Assembly: GCF_026967805.1 (NCBI RefSeq)
Contig: NZ_JAPVBG010000003.1
Coordinates: 744,001 to 808,000, forward strand
Length of the DNA: 64,000 bases
Direction of reading: 5' to 3'
From: Blastococcus sp. VKM Ac-2987
GTDB taxonomy: Bacteria; Actinomycetota; Actinomycetes; Mycobacteriales; Geodermatophilaceae
The notes below the pieces were generated by a model, which worked only from the letters and a program-made list of their open reading frames with translations, searched no databases and was not told the origin of the DNA. Positions 1 to 8,926 of the stretch are shown piece after piece. The position numbers and the translations under genes were made by a program. The number at the start of each line of letters is the position of its first letter. Position 1 is the first letter of the stretch.

Positions 1-617
1 CCGGCGATCCGCTGGGCGGCGCCGGCCAGTGCCGCGGCTGCGCGGCGCGAGGTGAGGGCGAGGACCAGCGCCGTGATGGCGAGCACGAGCAGACCGCTGC
101 CGAGTGCCGCGGCCGCCGTGAGGGCCGGCGTCGTGTCGTGGACCAGCACGAGCCCGCCGAGGGCCACGGCCGGCATCGCGAGCTTCACCAGGTTGTTCCA
201 GACGCCGGTCAGGGTGACCGCCCGGGCGATGGCGGCGGGCGCGATCCCGAAGGAGTGGTACATGGCGGCGGTCGTGCCCACCCCGAAGGCGAACCCCACC
301 GGCACCGTGTTGGCGATGGCTGTGGACGCCTGGTCGGCCAGCACGGCCCGCCACAGCCGCAGCCCCGGCACGGCGGCCACCCACAGCGGCGCGTACGAGA
401 GCACGTTGACCACCGCCAGCACGGCGATGGCAGCGCTCTCCCCCCAGGTGAGGGACCGCACGAGCGCCCAGGCCTCGCCGTAGTCGGCGATGCGGGGCAG
501 GACACCGGCGAAGACGGCCACCACGACGGCCACCGTGAGCAGGGTGCGTGCCCCCCGGCTGGTCAGCACCACCCGAGCCCGGTCGGAGCGAGGACGGTCG
601 AGCTGCACCACGTTCAC
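1..617 (-). CDS. Flippase-like integral membrane protein (YbhN / LPG-synthase TM family), 3' end outside window
   Basis: Reading the minus strand from a GTG at 617 gives a continuous highly hydrophobic protein of at least 205 residues with several membrane segments and the phrases DYGEAWALVRSLTWGE and VPVGFAFGVGTTAAMYH. This pattern is typical of the YbhN/UPF0104 family, the membrane half of lysylphosphatidylglycerol synthases, whose members are implicated in moving lipids or lipid-linked precursors across the membrane. The GTG overlaps the stop of the upstream PAP2-kinase gene (GTGA), so the two are translationally coupled. The C-terminal part lies beyond base 1. The family call is good; the substrate is unknown. 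Confidence 0.75.
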   Translation of the reverse strand, partial: MNVVQLDRPRSDRARVVLTSRGARTLLTVAVVVAVFAGVLPRIADYGEAWALVRSLTWGESAAIAVLAVVNVLSYAPLWVAAVPGLRLWRAVLADQASTAIANTVPVGFAFGVGTTAAMYHSFGIAPAAIARAVTLTGVWNNLVKLAMPAVALGGLVLVHDTTPALTAAAALGSGLLVLAITALVLALTSRRAAAALAGAAQRIA

Positions 618-3052
618 GGGCCGAGGCGGTGGTCGAATTGTGCGGTGAGGGCCGCACCGGCCGCCGCGGGGAGCCAGAACGTGAGCAGCCGGAAGAGCAG
701 CACGCCGGCGCAGGCGCTCGCCAGCGGTGCACCGAGCGCCGTCAGCGCCAGCAGGAGCGCCACGTCGGCGGCCCCGGGGGCGGCCGTGACGGGCACCAGC
801 GACCACAGCAGGTGCAGCGCGCCGTAGACCGTGGCCGTGGCCAGTAGCGCCACCTGGCCGCCCACGCTGTGCAGCGCCGCGGCCAGCACCGCCGCCTCGA
901 GGAACACACCGGTCACCGTCCACGCCACCTGGGCGCCGCGTCGCCACACCGGCCCCTCGGTGCGCTGCCGGCGGGGGGCGAGCAGCTCGCGGAGGGCCCG
1001 GCCGACGTCCTCCCGGACCAGGGACGGCGCCCCCCTGCCGCGGGAACGGCGCAGGGCGAGCCACTGGCCCGTCAGCACGAGCGCCCAGGAACCCAGGCCC
1101 ACGAGGACGGCGGGGACGAGGGCCTCGGGAGTGCGCCAGCCGGTCAGCCGTCCCTCGACGAGCGCCAGCACCAGCGTCGTCCCGGCGACGACGACGGCGG
1201 CCACCGCGGCTCCGGCGGTGAACCGGGCCAGGGCCGCGACCGCGGCGTCGGGCAGGACGCCGGCACGCTCCAGGAAGCGGGCGGCCGCGCGCCGCCAGCC
1301 GTCGCCACCGTGCAGCAGGGTCGCGGCGTCGGCCACCATCCCGGCGCCGTACGTGCGGCCGAGAGCGATCCGGCGGTCCACGGTCAGCAGCGCGCCGGCG
1401 GCCATGGCGGCGCGGGCCAGGACGGCGAGGGCGAGCGCCGCGCCGAGCCACCGCCAGCCACCGCGCTCGACCGCCTCCGCCAGCGGGGCGGCCCCGGCGA
1501 GCAGCGGCACGCCCACCAGCGCGCCGATCGACCCCAGGACGACGGCGGCCCTCGCCGGCCGCCCCGGTGGCGGGAACTCCGGACGGTGCGGATCGGGCAG
1601 ACCCAGCTGCGCCCGCACCTCGCTGCGCAGCAGGTCGAGCAGGTCGGGCCGGGCGCGCAGCCGTCGGCGGGTGTCCGCCGAGAGGCTGAGGGGGGCGAGC
1701 GCCGGCAGGGCCGCCGCGACGTGCTCCGCTCCCAGCCGGGCCACGGCCGCGTCGACGACGACGCGGGGTTCGGCCATCAGCGCGAGGGAGGCCATGAGCT
1801 CGGCGACGTCACCGGCGAGGGAGTCGTCCGAGGCGCCGGTCAGTGCGTTGCCGAAGTCGACGATCCAGGGCCGGCCGTCCTGGTCCACCAGCACGCTGGC
1901 CGCGACGAGGTCGTTGTGGGCCACCCGTGCGTTGCGCAGCAGGCCGACCTGCTCCCAGACGCCGGCCAGCAGGTCTGCGGTGACGGCCGCGGGTGGCAGC
2001 TCGTCGAGCGGTAGCGCGGGCACGAACTCCTGCACGACCACCGCGCCCCGGTCCCCGCCCCGGGCCAGGAGGACCCGCGGGGTCCGCACCCCGCGTTCGC
2101 GGGCGGTCATGGCGGCGACCGCCTCGTGCTCGGCCTGCTGGCCGAGCGGTGCGACGGCGTCGGCGTCCTTCACGTCGCGGACGGCGAGCAGGCGGTACAG
2201 GCGGTACAGCCAGTCGCGCTCGGCGCGGTCCGACTCCAGGTACTTCACGTACAGCCGGCGGCCCTCCGGCGTCGTGGCCTCGAACGGGTGCGAGCTGCGG
2301 GCGGCCACCGCGGCGGGGCGGAGCTCGTGCACGGGCAGGCCCAGGCGGGACAGCAGGCGGCGCAGCCGGGAGGCGTCCACGTCACGGCGCGGGACGCCGA
2401 ACACCCAGTGCACCAGCGAGCCGATCGCCCAGCCGACGGCCGCGCCCCCGACGACGTCCAGGGGGAGGTGCGCGCCGACGTAGATGCGGGCGAGCGCGAC
2501 GGTCCAGGCCAGTACCCACACCGCCCGCCGGGTGCGCCGGGACAGGTAGGGCACGGCGGCGGTGGCCAGGGCCGCGGCGACCGCGGAGTGCCCGGAGATG
2601 AAGCCGAGACCGGTCACCGGCCCTTCGGGGAAGTTCACCTCGACGGCGAAGCCGCCGGGCCGCTCCCGCCGGACGACGCCCTTGACCAGGTCCGCGGTGA
2701 CGTAGGCCAGCAGGCCGGAGACCAGCAGGTCCCGCGCCATGCGCACCTGCCGCGCGGCCAGCGCGGCGGCGGCGACCACGGGGACGGCGACCACGTTGCC
2801 GAGCTGCATGACGACCCACACGACCGGGAAGACGGCCGGTGGCAGGTCGTTGACCAGCTGGAAGAGGTCGCGTTCGAAGGTCGGCAGCTCGCCGCGCTGC
2901 GCCACCAGGAAACCCAGCCCCAGCACGGCGGCGCCGAGCACCACCCGGACGAGGTCCACGGCATACCGGTGCACCGGGGAGCGGGGGGTGGGGGCCGGTT
3001 CGGGGCCGGTCGGACCGGCGTCCCGGTGCCCCACCTGCAGCTGCGTCGTCAC
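614..3052 (-). CDS. Three-part fusion: PAP2 phosphatase, RIO/APH-like kinase, flippase-like membrane domain
   Basis: The 812-residue product has three parts. Residues about 30-220 are a PAP2 lipid phosphatase with all three motifs intact: K124..R131-P132, SGH at 153-155, and R189..H195..D199. Residues about 240-430 are a soluble kinase-like domain with a candidate ATP lysine (YVKYL, about 270), a catalytic loop HNDL (about 379) and VDFG (about 398-401). Residues about 500-812 are a multi-pass membrane domain resembling the LPG-synthase/YbhN flippase family, like the next gene downstream. Such a protein could dephosphorylate a lipid carrier and control or couple its translocation by phosphorylation; this is inference. 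A DosR-box-like palindrome lies 37 bp upstream of the ATG. Confidence 0.8.
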   Translation of the reverse strand: MTTQLQVGHRDAGPTGPEPAPTPRSPVHRYAVDLVRVVLGAAVLGLGFLVAQRGELPTFERDLFQLVNDLPPAVFPVVWVVMQLGNVVAVPVVAAAALAARQVRMARDLLVSGLLAYVTADLVKGVVRRERPGGFAVEVNFPEGPVTGLGFISGHSAVAAALATAAVPYLSRRTRRAVWVLAWTVALARIYVGAHLPLDVVGGAAVGWAIGSLVHWVFGVPRRDVDASRLRRLLSRLGLPVHELRPAAVAARSSHPFEATTPEGRRLYVKYLESDRAERDWLYRLYRLLAVRDVKDADAVAPLGQQAEHEAVAAMTARERGVRTPRVLLARGGDRGAVVVQEFVPALPLDELPPAAVTADLLAGVWEQVGLLRNARVAHNDLVAASVLVDQDGRPWIVDFGNALTGASDDSLAGDVAELMASLALMAEPRVVVDAAVARLGAEHVAAALPALAPLSLSADTRRRLRARPDLLDLLRSEVRAQLGLPDPHRPEFPPPGRPARAAVVLGSIGALVGVPLLAGAAPLAEAVERGGWRWLGAALALAVLARAAMAAGALLTVDRRIALGRTYGAGMVADAATLLHGGDGWRRAAARFLERAGVLPDAAVAALARFTAGAAVAAVVVAGTTLVLALVEGRLTGWRTPEALVPAVLVGLGSWALVLTGQWLALRRSRGRGAPSLVREDVGRALRELLAPRRQRTEGPVWRRGAQVAWTVTGVFLEAAVLAAALHSVGGQVALLATATVYGALHLLWSLVPVTAAPGAADVALLLALTALGAPLASACAGVLLFRLLTFWLPAAAGAALTAQFDHRLGP

Positions 3053-3088
3053 CGTAGGAGTGCACCGCGGGGGTGTCCCCGGTCAGCA

Positions 3089-3102
3089 GGGTCTTCCGAC
3101 CC
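3089..3102. promoter_or_regulatory. DosR-box-like palindrome upstream of PAP2-kinase fusion
   Basis: GGGTCTTCCGACCC is a perfect 5+5 inverted repeat around TTCC, 37 bp before the ATG at 3052. It differs from the window consensus GGGACCTTCGGCCC mainly at the fourth and sixth bases. It suggests that this gene has its own promoter within the minus-strand run. Confidence 0.4.
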
Positions 3103-3125
3103 CGACCCGGGTGCCTCCCGTCCCG

Positions 3126-5975
3126 TCAGGTCGCGGGCGCGGCCATCGTCACCCGGTGGGAGACGAGCCGTTCCCCGGTCCACGTCCAGCCGGCGAGGGT
3201 GACGGTGACGGCGCTCCCGCCGTCGTCGTCCACGGTGACGGTGCCGAACTGCCCGGCGCCCGGGTAGGCGCCCTCGCTGTAGGGACCACCCTTGACCGAG
3301 CCGGGGCGGTCCAGGGCCGCGGCGTGCAGGAGCGGGAAGCCGGCTCCGCCCGCGGTGCTGTAGTCGGTGTGGCTGCCGTCGTCGACGGCGACCATGTGGG
3401 CGTCACCGGAGAGCATGACGAGGTTGTCGATCCCCGCTCCGGCGATGACGTCGGCGAGCTCGCGCCGCTCCTCGGCGTACCCGCCCCAGTCGTCGCGGCC
3501 GGGCTGGTCCGGAGCCACCCACGGATCCGGGTTGACCCACAGCACGGCCGCGTGCGTGCGGGCTGCGCGCACCAGCTCGTCCGCCAGCCACGCCTTCTGC
3601 TCGGCGCCGAGCATCGACGTCGCGGTGCGCGCCGACCGGGTGTCGGTCAGCACGATCCGCACCCGGCCCACGGTGAAGGCCTGGTGCACGGCACCGTCGG
3701 CGGGCAGCGCGTGGTGCGGGACGTACTCCCGGTAGGCCTGGCGCGCGGCCGGTGCCACGGGGGATGAGCCGTCGGACCCGTCCCCGCCGAAGTCGTGGTC
3801 GCCCCACACGTAGGCCACCGGGACCTCGCGGTACAGCGCCGCCTGCGCCGGGGCGGTGAGCACGGTCTCGTAGCGGTCGCCGAAGGCGCCGACGTCGTTC
3901 CGGGTGACGTCGGCGTAGTGCAGGTCGCCGGTCTGCAGGTAGAGCAGCGGGTCGACGTCGCGGATGGCGTCGAACACCGCGCCGCTGGAGCCGGTGCGCG
4001 CGCAGCCGGACACGGCGAGCGTGAAGGACGCCGGGCCCTCGGGTGCGGTCCGGAAGCTGCCGCGTCCGCGGCCCTCGTCCGGCCTGCCGTCCACCTCGAC
4101 GACCCAGTGGTACTCCGTGCCGGGCACCAGCCCGTCGACCGGGAGCCGCACCACGTCGCGCTCGGTGGGGACGGCGGGCTCGGAGCGCACCGGCTCGCCG
4201 CCCGCGGCCGGGGCCACCACCAGCCGGGCCGCGGACGCGGGGCCGTCCAGGCCGGCCACCACCCGGGCCGACCGTCCGGTGACGCCCCCCGACCAGGCCC
4301 ACAGCACCTGGTCGACCTCGACGGCGAGCGCGGGTGAGACCGGGTGCGCCGGTCCGAACAGCCGGTCGAAGACGGCGGCCGACGCGCCGTAGGTGCCACC
4401 GAGCACCAGCGCCGTGACCAGCGCCAGCGTGGTGACGGCGCGCATGGAGCTGCGGTGCTGCCACACCAGCCAGAAGCCGACGGCGGGCACCAGGAAGGCG
4501 GCACCGATGAGCACGCTCACCCAGGGCTGGTAGGTGAGGGCGGCGAAGATGCCCAGCGACGTGCCGGCGAGCGCTGCGAGCAGGGCGCCCACCGCCTCGA
4601 ACCGGAGTGCGACCAGCAGCCCGACGGCCGCCAGGCCGAGCAGCCCGAGCTGGACCGCGCGGGACGTGGTGGGGCCCATGGTGTCGCCCTCGGGGCTGGT
4701 CGGCAGCCCCTCGACCAGCGCGAGGACGACGAACAGCAGGAGGGCGGCGGCGAGCCACCCCCGGGCCAGCCGGCGGACGGCCCGTTCCCGGGTGGGGCCC
4801 AGCGTCAGCAGGCCGGGGGACGGCGTGGCGCCCGCCGGCTGCCAGGGACAGCCGGAGCAGTCGCGGTGGAACCGTCGTCGCTCCAGCGCCCACCACGTCG
4901 TCAGGACCAGCGCCGTGCCGACGAGGACTCCGGCGCCCACGTCCGACGGCCAGTAGAGCCGGTCGCGCACCAGCAGGACGGCGTAGCCGGCCAGCAGGAC
5001 GACCGTCCCGGCGAGGACGGCCAGGGCCGGGCGGCGCCGCCGGCTGCGGACGTACACCGCCAGGGGCACGAACCCGGCCAGCAGCGTCGCCTGGAGGGCG
5101 GGCCCGCTGGGCAGCGAGTCCAGCATGCCGGCGAGGGGGCCGTCGGGCGGGTGCGCGCGCTCGACCGCGTCGGTGAACCACAGGTGCACCACCAGGGCCG
5201 CACCGACCACGGTGAGCTGGCCGAGGGCGAAAGGCGGGCAGCGGCGGGTCAGCAGGCCCACGAGCACGGCGAGCGCGACGGCGACCGGTATCGCGCCGAC
5301 CAGCTCCAGCGGCAGGCCCGTCCACCCGGGTAGCTCGGGCACGGCCTCGTCGACGCCCTCCAGCAGTTGCGGCGCGCCGGCGACGGTGAAGACGAACTGG
5401 GCCGCCGCCGCACCGGTGAGCACCGCGGCCCAGCCGAGCAGGAGCACCCCGAGGCCGGAGGGGGCGCCCGGTGGCGGTGGGCGCCGGCCGAGCGGGGTGC
5501 CGGCCAGCAGCGGCCGTACCGGACCCGGGACCTCCGGCCAACGCAGGAAGACCACCAGCGCGACGGCGGCGACCGCGGCGAGCGCCGCGGCAGCCAGCAG
5601 GAGGAGGGCGTACATCCAGGACACACCGGCGCCGAACAGGCCCTCCGCCTGGGTGTAGTTCTTCGTCGCGCCGCGCGCCCCGTAGCCGGCCAGCCCCCCG
5701 GCTGCGAGCGCCAGGAGGAGGTAGTGGACGCGCAGCCGCACACCGGCCGTGAGGGCGGTGTCCGGCGGTTCCCCGCTCCGGACGGACCGGGCGGTCGCCA
5801 GGGCGTGCAGCGCCGTCCGCCGGCTCCGGCCCGCCCGGTCGCGGCCGTGCAGGGCGTCCCGGACCAGCGTGAAGGCCGAGACCAGGATCCCGGCCCCCAT
5901 GATGGCCGGCACGAAGATCTGCGCGCGGTCGATGTCGGCCTGCGCCCACCAGTCCTCGCGCACCCGGCGCCTCAC
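3126..5975 (-). CDS. Fusion of a degenerate PAP2 membrane domain with a PhoD-type phosphatase/phosphodiesterase
   Basis: The 949-residue protein starts at a GTG overlapping the stop of the upstream gene (GTGA); longer reading frames upstream lie inside that gene and are discarded. The N-terminal two thirds has many membrane segments and a PAP2-like region, but PSGH has become PSGP and the third motif reads RLYWPSDV, with Tyr in place of the catalytic His, so this half is probably not a phosphatase. The C-terminal third is a PhoD-like metallophosphoesterase, with SGCARTG, LQTGDLHYAD, VWGDHDF and MLSGDAHMVAVD as metal-binding segments. PhoD enzymes cleave phosphomonoesters or diesters, usually outside the membrane. 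The membrane half may serve as an anchor or lipid-binding platform. Confidence 0.8.
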   Translation of the reverse strand: MRRRVREDWWAQADIDRAQIFVPAIMGAGILVSAFTLVRDALHGRDRAGRSRRTALHALATARSVRSGEPPDTALTAGVRLRVHYLLLALAAGGLAGYGARGATKNYTQAEGLFGAGVSWMYALLLLAAAALAAVAAVALVVFLRWPEVPGPVRPLLAGTPLGRRPPPPGAPSGLGVLLLGWAAVLTGAAAAQFVFTVAGAPQLLEGVDEAVPELPGWTGLPLELVGAIPVAVALAVLVGLLTRRCPPFALGQLTVVGAALVVHLWFTDAVERAHPPDGPLAGMLDSLPSGPALQATLLAGFVPLAVYVRSRRRRPALAVLAGTVVLLAGYAVLLVRDRLYWPSDVGAGVLVGTALVLTTWWALERRRFHRDCSGCPWQPAGATPSPGLLTLGPTRERAVRRLARGWLAAALLLFVVLALVEGLPTSPEGDTMGPTTSRAVQLGLLGLAAVGLLVALRFEAVGALLAALAGTSLGIFAALTYQPWVSVLIGAAFLVPAVGFWLVWQHRSSMRAVTTLALVTALVLGGTYGASAAVFDRLFGPAHPVSPALAVEVDQVLWAWSGGVTGRSARVVAGLDGPASAARLVVAPAAGGEPVRSEPAVPTERDVVRLPVDGLVPGTEYHWVVEVDGRPDEGRGRGSFRTAPEGPASFTLAVSGCARTGSSGAVFDAIRDVDPLLYLQTGDLHYADVTRNDVGAFGDRYETVLTAPAQAALYREVPVAYVWGDHDFGGDGSDGSSPVAPAARQAYREYVPHHALPADGAVHQAFTVGRVRIVLTDTRSARTATSMLGAEQKAWLADELVRAARTHAAVLWVNPDPWVAPDQPGRDDWGGYAEERRELADVIAGAGIDNLVMLSGDAHMVAVDDGSHTDYSTAGGAGFPLLHAAALDRPGSVKGGPYSEGAYPGAGQFGTVTVDDDGGSAVTVTLAGWTWTGERLVSHRVTMAAPAT

Positions 5976-8383
5976 GACGGCTCCTCCGCCGCCCGGGACG
6001 ACCGCTGCTCGCGGGCCTCCCCGGCGTGCAGCAGCACGGTGCCCGCATCGCCGTCGACGGTCACCGTCCGGCCGTCCAGCACGGAGCTCGCGCCGGTGAC
6101 GTTGAGGACGGCCGGCACCCCCAGCTCCCGGGCCACGATGGCCGCGTGGGACAGGGGGCCGCCGCGCTCGACGACGATGGCGCCGGCGCGGAGGAACAGG
6201 GGGGACCACCCGGCGTCCGTCGCGGCGGCCACGAGCACCTCCCCGACCTCGAGGAGGTCCGGGTCCGGCTCCCGCAGGACACGCGCCCGCCCGGTGTGCC
6301 GGCCCGGTGCGGCGGCCCAGCCGTCGAGGCGGTCACCCACGGGCACCGCCACGGGGGCGGTGTCCGGCACGCCGGTGAACCGGACGGGGAGCGGTGGCTC
6401 CTCCGTGCGCTGCCGCAGCCAGCGGCGCCGGCGGGCGAGCTCGGCCGGTGCGGGCGGGACACCGGCCAGCGCAGGCGCCAGTTCGCGCTCGCGCAGCAGG
6501 TCGACCGCCTCCGCGTCGGGCAGTGCACCGGTCGCGGCCAGCCGTCGGCCGAGCTCCAGGTGCACGCGCCGCACCTCGCCGCCCAGGGCCAGGACCGCGG
6601 CCTTGACGTTCTCGCGGCGGGCCAGCCCGTCGCTCGCGTCGGTCACGAGCCGGCGGAGCACGTGCAGCCGCACGTCGACGACCTGCCCGGTGAGGATCCG
6701 CACCCGTCGCCACGCCCGCTGCCCGGTCAGCCGCTGCTCCAGCTCGTGACGTGCCGCCTCCCGCTCGGGCCGCCGGGAGCGGTGGTCGGGGAGGGACTCC
6801 TGCCCGCTCTCGGCCCACGTCGGACCGGCGAACACCGAGCGGGAGGTACCGGCCGACCGCGTGCGCCGCGCGCCGGCGCCGGAGGTCACCCCCTGCGCCA
6901 CGGCGGCCGCCTCCTGCTCGCCGAGGTGCCCCGCGAGGGTCGCCTCCAGCTCCGCGTAGGCACCCACCGCGGCCGAGGCCACGGCGAGCTCCACCGTCAT
7001 GGCGCGCGTGCCCAGGTCGACCATCCGCCGCCGGTAGGCCAGCAGGTCGGCGGTCGGCATCGCCGGCAGCTCCGGCGGGTCGGCGAGGAGCAGGTCGGTG
7101 GCGGCGAGGACGACCGCCGCCTCCGCCGTCGCGCGCCGCCGGGCCGAGGCGGCCCGGAGCTGGACCCGCGCGGTCCGCCACCGGGGAGCGGGTGTCCCCT
7201 CGTCGGCATCGGGAGCCGCCGAGCCGAAGTACTGGCGCTCCAGCTCCGCCTCCGAGCCGCCCGGGACGCCGCGGGCGGCGGTCTTCAGCAGGTCGAGGTC
7301 CAGGGCGGCCCGACCGCGGACGCGGCGCACCAGCTCGTGCGGGCCGCAGCGGTCGGCGGGCAGCGCCCACGAGCGGCCGAGCACGCTGCGCAGCGCCTCC
7401 TCGACCAGGAAGGAGGCGACGTCCCACACCAGGGGAGGGAGGACGCCGGGCAGCGTCTCGCCGATCCCGGCGGTGGTCAGCTCGGCGTCGTCGACCGGGG
7501 TGTCAGCGCCGTCGTCGGTACGGCCGGGGCCGGTGGTGATGGGCCGGGCCTGCACCACCCAGGTGCGGTCGCCGTCCCACGCCCACTCGACGTCCTGCGG
7601 CCGGCCGCCGGCCGCCGTCTCGACCTGGAGTGCCAGCTGCGCCGCCTCCTGCACCTGGCGGGGTGCCCCGGGGGCGTCGAGCGCCTGCCGCGGGAGCAGC
7701 CACACGTCCGGGGTGCGGGCGCCCGACACGAGCGCCTCGCCGAGCTCGGGCACGGCCTCGACCCGCACCCGGTCCGGGGAGCCGCCGGGATCGACCGTGA
7801 AGACGACACCTGCCGAGCGCGCCGGGACCATGCGCATGAGCACCGCCGGCATGGCGACGTCGTCGCTGCTGATGCCCCACGCCCGCCGGTAGGCGCACGG
7901 CGCCGGGTGCCACAGCGAGGCCCAGGTCAGGCGCACCGCGTGGAGGACGTCGTCCGGTGCCACGTCGAGCGAGGAGCGGTACTGGCCGGCGAACGAGGCG
8001 CCGGCCATGTCCTCCACCGTCGCGGAGGACCGCACGGCCAGCGGCGCGCCGCCACCGACGGCCCGAGCCGTGGCGACGAGCTGCTCGTGGAGGGCCGGCG
8101 GGACGGGGACCGCGAGGAAGGCGGCATCGACCTCGGCCGCGGGGACGGTCTCCCCGGCGCGCAACCGGGCGAGCAGCCCGGCCAGGCCGGGCTGGGCGGC
8201 GACGGCGCGGTAGGTCGCCGCGGTGACCACCGCTGTCGGCGGGACCGGGAAGCCCGCCTGGACCAGGCGGTCCAGCGAGGCGGCCTTGCCCCCGAGCTCC
8301 TCGGGCACGGACGGGTCACCCCGGCGGAGCACGATCACCCCGGGCGCGGTGACCTGGGCGCGGGCGCTGGCCGGAGCGGTCAC
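5972..8383 (-). CDS. PEP-synthase-like phosphotransferase with rifampicin-phosphotransferase domain order
   Basis: The 803-residue product opens with the ATP-grasp domain of PEP synthase/PPDK (GGKAASLDRLVQAGFPVPPT, first 300 residues) and ends with the swivelling phospho-histidine domain (GGPLSHAAIVARELGVPAVL, His about 746). There is no C-terminal PEP/pyruvate TIM barrel; the middle 400 residues are a separate helical region. ATP domain, central substrate domain and C-terminal His domain is the order known from rifampicin phosphotransferases, but many actinobacterial relatives have other or unknown substrates. PEP/pyruvate dikinases also occur in the Streptomyces DevR-like regulon. The GTG start at 8383 overlaps the stop of the small membrane gene upstream. 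The substrate is not assignable. Confidence 0.8.
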   Translation of the reverse strand: MTAPASARAQVTAPGVIVLRRGDPSVPEELGGKAASLDRLVQAGFPVPPTAVVTAATYRAVAAQPGLAGLLARLRAGETVPAAEVDAAFLAVPVPPALHEQLVATARAVGGGAPLAVRSSATVEDMAGASFAGQYRSSLDVAPDDVLHAVRLTWASLWHPAPCAYRRAWGISSDDVAMPAVLMRMVPARSAGVVFTVDPGGSPDRVRVEAVPELGEALVSGARTPDVWLLPRQALDAPGAPRQVQEAAQLALQVETAAGGRPQDVEWAWDGDRTWVVQARPITTGPGRTDDGADTPVDDAELTTAGIGETLPGVLPPLVWDVASFLVEEALRSVLGRSWALPADRCGPHELVRRVRGRAALDLDLLKTAARGVPGGSEAELERQYFGSAAPDADEGTPAPRWRTARVQLRAASARRRATAEAAVVLAATDLLLADPPELPAMPTADLLAYRRRMVDLGTRAMTVELAVASAAVGAYAELEATLAGHLGEQEAAAVAQGVTSGAGARRTRSAGTSRSVFAGPTWAESGQESLPDHRSRRPEREAARHELEQRLTGQRAWRRVRILTGQVVDVRLHVLRRLVTDASDGLARRENVKAAVLALGGEVRRVHLELGRRLAATGALPDAEAVDLLRERELAPALAGVPPAPAELARRRRWLRQRTEEPPLPVRFTGVPDTAPVAVPVGDRLDGWAAAPGRHTGRARVLREPDPDLLEVGEVLVAAATDAGWSPLFLRAGAIVVERGGPLSHAAIVARELGVPAVLNVTGASSVLDGRTVTVDGDAGTVLLHAGEAREQRSSRAAEEPS

Positions 8384-8691
8384 CGGACCGGGTCCTCGGT
8401 TCTCGTCAGGCCGGCCCGGTAGGCGGCCACGCACCGGTCGGCCAGCCGGTCGGCGGGTTCGCCGGTCGCCGCCCCCTGCCGGCGCAGCCAGGCCGCGAGG
8501 TCGGGGCGCAGCGAGATGCGGGCCCGGGAGCGCAGGACCTCCCAGAGGGCCACCGACAGGACGACGACGACGGCGGCGAGCAGCACCACCAGGTCGTCCG
8601 CGCCGTCCCGGGACGCGTCGACGAGACCGACGAGCACCCCGGCCAGGGCGAGCAGCAGGAGCGGCAGCAGGCGGGGCACGAGGACTCCCAT
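8380..8691 (-). CDS. Small two-helix membrane protein
   Basis: The predicted 103-residue protein starts at the ATG at 8691 and has two hydrophobic segments near residues 5-25 and 33-50, followed by a basic cytoplasmic tail. Its TGA overlaps the GTG of the PEP-synthase-like gene, so it is the first gene of a coupled run. I do not recognise the family. The tail (SLRPDLAAWLRRQ onward) resembles a short helical regulatory segment but no motif is clear. Three DosR-box-like sites lie 75-155 bp upstream in the region shared with the divergent kinase gene. Confidence 0.65.
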   Translation of the reverse strand: MGVLVPRLLPLLLLALAGVLVGLVDASRDGADDLVVLLAAVVVVLSVALWEVLRSRARISLRPDLAAWLRRQGAATGEPADRLADRCVAAYRAGLTRTEDPVR

Positions 8692-8765
8692 GGACGGTGG
8701 ACGGGGCGGGACCGACGCTAGGCGCGCCCGGGAACGTGGCCCCGGGTCCACCGACCCCAGCCGCA

Positions 8766-8779
8766 GGGACCTTGGGCCG
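8766..8779 (+). promoter_or_regulatory. DosR-box-like site
   Basis: GGGACCTTGGGCCG lies 75 bp upstream of the minus-strand start at 8691 and 147 bp upstream of the plus-strand start at 8927. It matches the window consensus GGGACCTTCGGCCC at 12 of 14 positions. Confidence 0.5.
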
Positions 8780-8809
8780 CTGAGGCGCCGGCGACGACCG
8801 CGGATCGAC

Positions 8810-8823
8810 GGGACGTTCGACCC
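8810..8823 (+). promoter_or_regulatory. DosR-box-like site
   Basis: GGGACGTTCGACCC is a near-palindrome 31 bp downstream of the previous box, in the same divergent promoter region. It is almost identical to the site at 36354 (GGGACGTCCGACCC). Confidence 0.5.
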
Positions 8824-8831
8824 TGCCGTGC

Positions 8832-8845
8832 GGGACCGCGGGCCC
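8832..8845 (+). promoter_or_regulatory. Possible third DosR-box-like site
   Basis: GGGACCGCGGGCCC lies 82 bp upstream of the GTG at 8927. The two half-sites fit but the core is GC-only, so chance occurrence in this base composition is more likely than for the two neighbouring sites. Confidence 0.3.
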
Positions 8846-8926
8846 GGGTCCCCGACCGGGCAGCGGGTGACGATGCCGGGAGCACCGCCGGGACGCGACC
8901 GTGCGGACGGGCGGGGAGGACGGCAG

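Noticed and set aside
831..2483. A 550-codon plus-strand frame antisense to the PAP2-kinase fusion
   Set aside because: Ser/Arg/Ala/Thr-rich composition without motifs; typical antisense shadow in very GC-rich DNA.
5972..8383. Calling the PEP-synthase-like gene a rifampicin-resistance gene
   Set aside because: Only the domain order supports it; many proteins with this order have other or unknown substrates.
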